Assembly (NCBI GenBank): GCA_028335825.1
Contig: JAIOKI010000015.1
Location: 186,001-250,000, forward strand
Direction: 5' to 3'
Source of the DNA: Nosema muscidifuracis
Taxonomy: Eukaryota; Microsporidia; Nosematidae
DNA length: 64,000 bases
A program made the translations under genes and the position numbers. The notes under the pieces were generated by a model. That model searched no databases, had not been told where the DNA came from, and saw only the letters and a program-made list of their open reading frames with translations. Shown in pieces: positions 57,882 to 64,000 of the stretch (position 1 is the first letter of the stretch; each line of letters starts with the position of its first letter).

Positions 57882-58664
57882 ATGGTACAAATTTGCAAAT
57901 ATAGTCAATTTTTACTTACAAATCCAAAAATACCAGAAAACTTTAATTGTAAAACATGTACACATGATCAACATCTATATATGTATATAGAATATGTTTA
58001 CAACAAAGGTATAAAAGTTACAAATATAAAAAATTATTTAACACATCAGAATTGTAAAATAAGACACTCTGCTTTAATTTACTTACAAAAGTATTATGAT
58101 AGTCCTATTCCTGTATTTATGCAAGATGATCCTTACTATAAAATAAGAAAAATGTGCATAGAAAGTCTTCATAAAAATAAATTAATAAAATTTCTTGATG
58201 ATGTAAATGATGAAATTGTACTAAAAAGTTTGGAAGTTCTTTATGATAGGTACTGTTTACATAAAAAATATTTTGATACCGAATATACATGTATCAATGA
58301 TGAATACTTGATAGATGATGATACTGTACCTGATAAACTTGATCTATATCTTCTTATAAAAAAATGTACTGTATTAATGACACATTCTAATAAGCAAATA
58401 CGAATAATTAATTCAAAACTTTTATCTATATTTTATAAACTTGATATTAAAACATTAACCAATTTACTTACTAAGAATATTGAGAGTGATATTTCTGGGA
58501 CTATAGTTTATGGATTGGAAGATGAATGTAGTATTGTAAGAAAAAATACTATTATTTCATTGTACATATTTTATAAAAATACTATAAGAAAATGTCATGA
58601 AAAAACTAAAGAAATTAATAAAGAAAGAAAAATTGAACGAAAAAAAGAAAGAAAAAATGACTAA
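57882..58664 (+). CDS. INTS4-like HEAT-repeat protein, N-terminal part (frameshifted gene)
   Basis: A 260-residue HEAT-type helical protein. SGTIVYGLEDECSIVRKNTI matches the INTS4 (Integrator subunit 4) hallmark 'GAFVHGLEDExxEVRxAAV'. Preceding repeats (HQNCKIRHSALIYLQKY, DPYYKIRKMCIESL) also fit. It runs into a Lys-rich repeat and stops at 58662-58664. The downstream frame, starting at 58597, continues the same protein: after the Lys-rich repeat it has YFVNTMNDEDEEVRNTAIYLF, which is the INTS4 block that should follow. The break coincides with an A6 run (58653-58658), so this is one gene with a one-base indel or a sequencing error. Start: TCCCCTCATTTT before the ATG. Confidence 0.75.
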   Translation: MVQICKYSQFLLTNPKIPENFNCKTCTHDQHLYMYIEYVYNKGIKVTNIKNYLTHQNCKIRHSALIYLQKYYDSPIPVFMQDDPYYKIRKMCIESLHKNKLIKFLDDVNDEIVLKSLEVLYDRYCLHKKYFDTEYTCINDEYLIDDDTVPDKLDLYLLIKKCTVLMTHSNKQIRIINSKLLSIFYKLDIKTLTNLLTKNIESDISGTIVYGLEDECSIVRKNTIISLYIFYKNTIRKCHEKTKEINKERKIERKKERKND

Positions 58665-59877
58665 AAAAGAAAGGGAAATTGAACTAAAAAAAGAAAGGAA
58701 AATTGAAAAGAAAAAAGAAAGACAAAGATTGAAAGAAATTGATAAAGAAAAAATGACTAATAAAGAAAGGGAAATTGAACGAAAAAAAGAAAGGAAAATT
58801 GAAAGACAAAGATTGAAAGAAATTGATAAAGAAAAAAAAATTGATGAAGAAAAAATTACTAATAAAGAAAAGAAAATTGAACTAAAAAAAGAAAGAAAAA
58901 TTGAAAGACAAAGATTGAAAGAAATTGATAAAGAAAAAATTACTAATAAAGAAAGAAAAATTGATGAAGAAAAAATTACTAATAAAGAAATGAAAATTGA
59001 TAAAGATAAAATGACTAATAGAGAAAGAAAAATTGATAAAGAAAAAAAGAATAAAAAAGAAAGAAAAATTGAACGAAAAAAAATAAAAAAAATTGATAAA
59101 GAAAATGAAATAATTAACATATCAGTAGAATATTTTGTGAATACTATGAACGATGAAGATGAAGAAGTTAGAAATACTGCCATTTATTTATTCTACAGAT
59201 TGACCAATACATACAAATACAAAATGACAGATGATCTTATTAAACAAATATCTTATAATCTAATAGAAGATAGTAAGTACAGTCTTATTGATAAATATCT
59301 TATAGGAATATTTACTAATATAAGATACAAATCTTCTGAAATATTAACATATGTTATTGAAAAAATGAAGAACAAACTTGATAACAAATATTTAGTGAAC
59401 ACTTTATACAAAATATTCATTAATAACCTTTCTCTAGTACACGATAAATTTTATTATTATACTCGATTTGCTGAACAAGAACAAGAATTAATCAACAAAG
59501 ATTTCATAATTAAGATTTTAATTAATTATGTACTAAAAAAAGAGAAGAATATTAAGATCAATAAAAATATGAAAAAATATTTTGAATATATTGAGATACT
59601 TTTAGAAGATTACAATACTGATTCATTAATTAATAAGGATTTAATATCTCTGATTGTTTCTATAAAATATAATTTGATGAATAATGAAAATGATTATTTA
59701 TCATTATTAGATAGTCTTTATAAAAAAATATTAAAGAATGACAAACAAGGAATTCTCAATTTGAGTCAAGAATATTCGAAATTTAATATAAATAGAAACC
59801 TTTTAAAAAACAAAAATATTTTGATGAATTTTATTAAAACTCTCAGTTTGAATAAAATAAAAAAGAACCCTTCGTAA
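58597..59877 (+). CDS. INTS4-like HEAT-repeat protein, C-terminal part (frameshifted gene)
   Basis: Continuation of the preceding frame. About 160 residues of Lys/Glu/Ile repeats (KEREIERKKERKIE, RQRLKEIDKEK) are followed by HEAT repeats beginning YFVNTMNDEDEEVRNTAIYLFYRL and a helical C-terminus. It has no C-rich motif of its own; the first ATG lies inside the upstream gene, so independent translation is unlikely. INTS4 in other eukaryotes bridges the INTS9-INTS11 endonuclease module; whether Integrator exists in microsporidia is not established from this sequence. Other HEAT proteins (condensin-like) are alternatives. Confidence 0.7.
   Translation: MKKLKKLIKKEKLNEKKKEKMTKKEREIELKKERKIEKKKERQRLKEIDKEKMTNKEREIERKKERKIERQRLKEIDKEKKIDEEKITNKEKKIELKKERKIERQRLKEIDKEKITNKERKIDEEKITNKEMKIDKDKMTNRERKIDKEKKNKKERKIERKKIKKIDKENEIINISVEYFVNTMNDEDEEVRNTAIYLFYRLTNTYKYKMTDDLIKQISYNLIEDSKYSLIDKYLIGIFTNIRYKSSEILTYVIEKMKNKLDNKYLVNTLYKIFINNLSLVHDKFYYYTRFAEQEQELINKDFIIKILINYVLKKEKNIKINKNMKKYFEYIEILLEDYNTDSLINKDLISLIVSIKYNLMNNENDYLSLLDSLYKKILKNDKQGILNLSQEYSKFNINRNLLKNKNILMNFIKTLSLNKIKKNPS
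58610..59110 (+). repeat. In-frame Lys/Glu-codon minisatellite
   Basis: Compound tandem repeats of AAAGAAAGGAAAATTGAA, ATTGATAAAGAAAAAATGAC and CAAAGATTGAAAGAAATTGA. Long homopurine A runs make it prone to slippage, and the frameshift of the INTS4-like gene lies at its start. Confidence 0.9.
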
Positions 59878-60009
59878 TGTGCAAAATCTAAAATTTATCT
59901 TTTTTATAATATCTCTGATTTTTTTACCAGCTAAGATTTCTTAAATTAAAAAAATGAAATTTTTAAGTTGTAACAAAAATTATTCTTAAATTTCATAAAA
60001 TAATTAAAT

Positions 60010-60858
60010 TTAATTTCGAGAATTATTCGTCAAAAAATTTAAGTCACTTATAATCTTCTCAATACTTTTAATATCATCATTATTAAAGAATTTATATGTA
60101 CTGAAATCGATATCTTCATTTTTAAGAACTTTTGATAAATCTTTCAATTTTTCCCTAAATTTTGAAATTTTTTTAACTCGTTCTTCGTAATTCTTAGCAG
60201 CTTCAATTTTTTTTTGCTTAATATATGCATCCAAATTTAAATATAAATTACGTTCGTCTTGAGAAATATTGATCCATTGATTTACAGCTTTATTACCAGC
60301 CTCATCTTGTTCAATTTTTAAGTCCTTGTAATATTTATCTATAAATTCGTAATTCTTACCAATATTCTTTTGACAAGATAATGCTATTTTTTTTATATCT
60401 CTAGATATAAGGAGTAGATTTTGAGACAAATCAAATCTTCTTTTTTTCTCAAGTTTATAAAACTTATCTACCATCTTAAAATCTTCGTCATTTTTTTCTT
60501 GTTTAGGTACAGTTATAGGATCATTTATTTTAAGTTGTTCTATTCGTTCATAAATATTAGAATATTTTTCTCGATTATTTTTCTTAGATTCTTTAGCCAC
60601 CACTTGAATCAGATTACTTACTCCAACCCTAGATGATGGTAGTAATGTGTAATTGATTATACTATAAATAAGTTGTTTCTTATTGTACGGTTTTTTTAAA
60701 TTATATAATCTATTGAACGCTTCAGCAAAATGTCTAACATACCGCTTTTCAGAAAATCTTTGTAAATATTTTTTAATATTTTCGTTAGTGAATTCTGGTA
60801 TGCTATTATGTAAATCATTGTCATTAATCAAATCTTCAATATCTGAAATTTTCTCCAT
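60010..60858 (-). CDS. Hypothetical basic helical protein
   Basis: A 282-residue protein that I do not recognise. The N-terminal 100 residues form a helical domain (IKKYLQRFSEKRYVRHFAEAFNRLY). Residues 125-250 are charged coiled-coil with one Trp (NKAVNQWINISQDERNLYLNL), a pattern faintly like an HMG-box core. There are no Cys motifs, signal peptide or membrane segment. No C-rich motif precedes the ATG (context TTTATGGT), so the start is less secure. It is probably nuclear or cytosolic. It converges with the INTS4-like gene about 130 bases away. Confidence 0.75.
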   Translation of the reverse strand: MEKISDIEDLINDNDLHNSIPEFTNENIKKYLQRFSEKRYVRHFAEAFNRLYNLKKPYNKKQLIYSIINYTLLPSSRVGVSNLIQVVAKESKKNNREKYSNIYERIEQLKINDPITVPKQEKNDEDFKMVDKFYKLEKKRRFDLSQNLLLISRDIKKIALSCQKNIGKNYEFIDKYYKDLKIEQDEAGNKAVNQWINISQDERNLYLNLDAYIKQKKIEAAKNYEERVKKISKFREKLKDLSKVLKNEDIDFSTYKFFNNDDIKSIEKIISDLNFLTNNSRN

Positions 60859-62551
60859 ACCATAAACATAATTTATTTTTTTAAAATACTTTATAAATTG
60901 ACATATGATTAATTAATTTATATATTTAAACTAAAAGATTTATAAACTGTTATATAATCAATAAACTTTAAATTTAACTACATGAATTTATAAATTTCAT
61001 ATGATTAATATATTTTCGTTTTATTAAAAATATGACAGTTGTTCGAATAGAATGTTCTAAATAAAAAAATAAAATGATCAGTATCAGAAATAAAATTAAT
61101 AATTAAGCTTTTATTATTCAGGTTAGTAACATTGATATATTCACTGAATGTTAGGAAAAGATTATTAATTTTTTATCAATTAAAAATACATAATAGAAGT
61201 TTAAAATGTATGATTTTAAGAGTATCTTATATTCGTTAATTTAGTATCATATTTTAATATTTAATTCTATAAAAATACAAGCTAAAGGTTATTTTATAAA
61301 TATATAAAATGTTTGAAATTTTATCCCTACAAAAAGGTATTCCTGGATGAGAAAATAAAATATTTAATTAATGAATAATCTGAATTAGTTTGAGTATTTT
61401 CTGTTTTGAGAATAAAAAATATTTATTTAATGAATTAATCTGAATTTATAAAATAATTAATTAAATATATTTAATTTATTTCATGTAATCTGTATTTTTA
61501 AATAATTTTAATATTTTTCATTTAACGTTTTTTAGTTTATTTTTAAAATAAGGACTAAATTTTCTAAAAAAATTAAGATAATTTTCTTCCTTAGATTTTG
61601 GTCTAAGATTTATTTATATACCTCGCTTAGGATACCAATAAAAATAAAATTATATCTTCCTCTTTATAAACATTAGAAAACTTCTTAATAAATTTTCTAT
61701 TCTTAAATGACTGCGTATAGTTAATATTAAATTTTTTATTGCATTATTAATTTAATTTATTGTTTTTTTTTCTGTATTCCTGATTTAATTACATATTTTT
61801 TATTTAAATCTTCTTTGTTAAAATTAGCAATATTTATCAAAAGATTAGCTATTTTACATACCAACTTCGTAAAAAATTTCAAAAACTTTTCTTCTTATTT
61901 TTATATTGTTTTACATCAAATCAAACATTTCATTTAATACTTTTCTCTAATCAATTCTTTCTCTTTGTCTTCATAAACTTTCTTTTTTAATTCTATATTA
62001 CTAATATATGTAATATTATAAGAACTATGACGATTTATCAGCAGATTACTAAAATTACTGAGTTAAGAAAAATCTTTTTCAAAATTTAATGTTAAAATTA
62101 TTTTCGCAATCTTGATTATTACTTAACAAATACTTTTTATCATCAACATAAAAATTATTTAAAATATTGATTAATATTATTTCCTTTAAATATTTATCCA
62201 CATACCTTTTTATTTAATTTATAGTTTTTTTCAATAATATTTTTTATACGTTAAAATTTAATTTAACTAAGTTTTGTTTAATAAATTTTAATATAAATTT
62301 TCTGTCAAAATACATCAAGTTCTAAAAAATCATAAAGTCAATACAAAGAAAAGAATTTTCTAAAAGTTAAACAAACTTCAAATTTTTAATAAGATAAATT
62401 TTAGATAATGGCGTAATAATCAATATTTAAACAAATATAAATTATTTTATGTATAGTTTGTAAAATATGACGTAATTTCTAATAATAAACAAACTTTAGA
62501 TTTTTAATTAAAAAATTAAGCACACAAAATATAAATTAGAAGAAAATATAT
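60859..62551. other. Gene-poor AT-rich stretch with possible coding relic
   Basis: No intact gene. On the minus strand, between about 62240 and 61830, a few segments have coding-like composition without any recognised family. They may be the remains of a decayed gene or element. The rest is A/T tracts. Confidence 0.35.
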
Positions 62552-63985
62552 TTAATCAGAATTAAATTCCAATACATAATCTAATTCTTCACTGCTATCT
62601 GAATCATCATTATTTTCACTTAAATTAGATAACTTATTTTTTATAATAGTATCTATCAAAGTATAAGTCTGTTCAATTTCTAAATCAAAAGCACTCTTAT
62701 TTTTTATAATTTTTGTAAATAAGGAAATTAAACAATCAAAATTCTTTTCTAAGTTGATCGTCTTAATTGCTTCATCTAATTTTTGTATCCAATTATTTTC
62801 TATAGAAAGAATGGTTTCAGATAAATAAATATTTTCAAATACCTTACACAAAATAATTATAAGATAAAATCCATCAAAAGATTCATAACAAGTTTCTATG
62901 AAAATATTTATGTTAAGATCAATATCTTTAGATTCTATAATTCTTAAAATTTCATCAGCTTCCTTTTTATTATTAAGTTGGTATAACCTATCAATTTCAT
63001 CTTTTGAAAAATGTGTCACATTCTCCAAAAAATTTATAAAGAGAATTCCATATTCTACATTATAATCATTAAATATTTTTTTAACTGTCATTTCTAATAT
63101 ATTTTTTGGTAATGATATATATAACATATAAATTGAAATGAGATCATCTGTAGTTAACTTAGTACAAAATTTAAAAAATTTTGATATTACTTTATAATTT
63201 CTGTTTTCGTATCTAATACTATTATTTGGAGTTTTTAAATAATTTAGATATTTAGTATTGCATTTAAGAAAGTCTATACGAAAATCTTCTTCTAAAATAT
63301 ATTTACCAATTTTGTTGTATGAGTGGAAATCAAAATGTTTGAACAAATAATTAATTACTTGTTTCTTATTCAATGTAAAACATTTTTTAGAAAGAAGCTT
63401 TGATATAAAAATAGATTCTAAATTCAGCTTTTTTTTTGATAAATTTATGTAAGAAAAATTAGTCAAATTCTGTACATAAATTTCTATATTGGAAGATCTT
63501 TTTTTGAAAATACAACTGCTTGATGATTGAGGGATCGATAAATTCTGTAAAACTTGTATTTTCATATTTTTTTGACTTGCTTCTTTTATAAGAATATTAT
63601 AAAAATCTTCTGAAAGTGTATTAGTAGATTGTAAAATGTCTAATGTAATGTATGAATCTGTATTATAAATTTTTTTTATATTCATCAATATATTAGAAAT
63701 TAGATCAGAAATATCAGAAAAACGGATTTTTTCTTTTGAATGAGTATTTGTGGAACAAGAAGAACATTCAAAACAATCTTTCTGACTGTTATACATATTA
63801 GGATAGTAATAAGCTTGGTATCCATCTTTATTATAAGTAAGTACTACTCTCATAAATTTTGTATCATCATATCTAGTCATAGTACGATATTTCTTTTGAA
63901 AAAGTCTGTCATTAAAATTGTTTTGAATCAAATTATTTATGTTCATGTAAACAGCACTGATCTGTAGCAAATAAATGAGTAACAT
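62552..63985 (-). CDS. Secreted protein of unknown function
   Basis: A 477-residue protein with a hydrophobic N-terminus (MLLIYLLQISAVYM) suggesting a signal peptide. A Cys cluster at about 69-80 (CFECSSC) is followed by mixed alpha/beta sequence, a helical region (about 270-450) and an acidic Ser/Asp/Glu tail (ENNDDSDSSEELDY). It lacks the CGHF/CxxC module of the three-gene family and shares no block with it. Start: TTACCCTC directly before the ATG near the window edge. No function is proposed. Confidence 0.85.
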   Translation of the reverse strand: MLLIYLLQISAVYMNINNLIQNNFNDRLFQKKYRTMTRYDDTKFMRVVLTYNKDGYQAYYYPNMYNSQKDCFECSSCSTNTHSKEKIRFSDISDLISNILMNIKKIYNTDSYITLDILQSTNTLSEDFYNILIKEASQKNMKIQVLQNLSIPQSSSSCIFKKRSSNIEIYVQNLTNFSYINLSKKKLNLESIFISKLLSKKCFTLNKKQVINYLFKHFDFHSYNKIGKYILEEDFRIDFLKCNTKYLNYLKTPNNSIRYENRNYKVISKFFKFCTKLTTDDLISIYMLYISLPKNILEMTVKKIFNDYNVEYGILFINFLENVTHFSKDEIDRLYQLNNKKEADEILRIIESKDIDLNINIFIETCYESFDGFYLIIILCKVFENIYLSETILSIENNWIQKLDEAIKTINLEKNFDCLISLFTKIIKNKSAFDLEIEQTYTLIDTIIKNKLSNLSENNDDSDSSEELDYVLEFNSD

Positions 63986-64000
63986 GAGGGTAATAGAATT

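Noticed and set aside
58557-59183. Minus-strand 208-codon Ser/Phe/Leu-rich frame
   Set aside because: It is the antisense of the Lys/Glu minisatellite (AAA/GAA read as TTT/TTC), so it is not a gene.
61830-62240. A YVDD string on the minus strand as a reverse transcriptase
   Set aside because: The surrounding residues do not follow any reverse transcriptase pattern I can defend; four residues are not evidence.

Overview
The window reads as chromosomal DNA of an AT-rich microsporidian (an intracellular fungal-lineage parasite). The evidence is: intron-less, compact versions of eukaryotic housekeeping genes (NOP56, SUA5, NOG2, proteasome beta2, La, deoxyhypusine synthase, POP5, TFB5); a very high A+T content; and a C-rich motif (CCC or CCCC) a few bases upstream of the ATG of almost every recognisable gene, the start-proximal signal known from microsporidia. 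A LYR-family ISD11 candidate fits mitosomal Fe-S cluster assembly. I cannot name the species.

Layout. 0-8 kb: a partial gene end, ISD11-like, a DDT-domain (ISWI partner-like) gene, a divergent cullin and a one-domain protein disulfide isomerase, with wide AT-only gaps. 8-17 kb: gene-poor, with two paralogous single-pass membrane proteins, two dispersed minus-strand 5S rRNA genes, and worn fragments that may be old retroelement copies. 17-36 kb: dense housekeeping block (NSE1-like, NOP56, SUA5, RAD2/XPG, a secreted protein with an apparent frameshift, TFB5, NOG2, a frequenin-type calcium sensor, a WD40 protein, an EME1-like protein, tRNA-Glu, PUP1, La, a DeSI-type PPPDE peptidase, Lunapark, a RAD18-like RING-SAP protein, a Cnn-type coiled-coil protein). 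36-46 kb: gene-poor, with three tandem paralogs carrying a signal peptide and a C-terminal RING/U-box-like module, plus a GC-richer island full of perfect hairpins that may be an unannotated structured RNA. 46-60 kb: a giant Asn-rich protein, a DDC2/ATRIP-like coiled-coil protein, RGP1-like, CAF-1 large subunit, POP5, a PIP kinase, deoxyhypusine synthase and an INTS4-like HEAT protein split by a one-base frameshift. 60-64 kb: an unknown gene, a long gap and a secreted unknown.

Functionally the housekeeping part is weighted to genome maintenance (RAD2, TFB5, NSE1-, EME1-, RAD18- and DDC2-like, CAF-1, DDT protein) and to RNA or ribosome production (NOP56, NOG2, La, POP5, 5S, tRNA). Lineage-specific secreted and membrane families sit in the gene-poor parts. 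The C-rich motif also corrects six start codons relative to the longest open frames. The best candidates for undescribed biology are the hairpin-rich island at about 41.0-41.24 kb, the secreted RING/U-box-like tandem family, and a four-unit array of perfect heat-shock-element half-site pairs before the INTS4-like gene.
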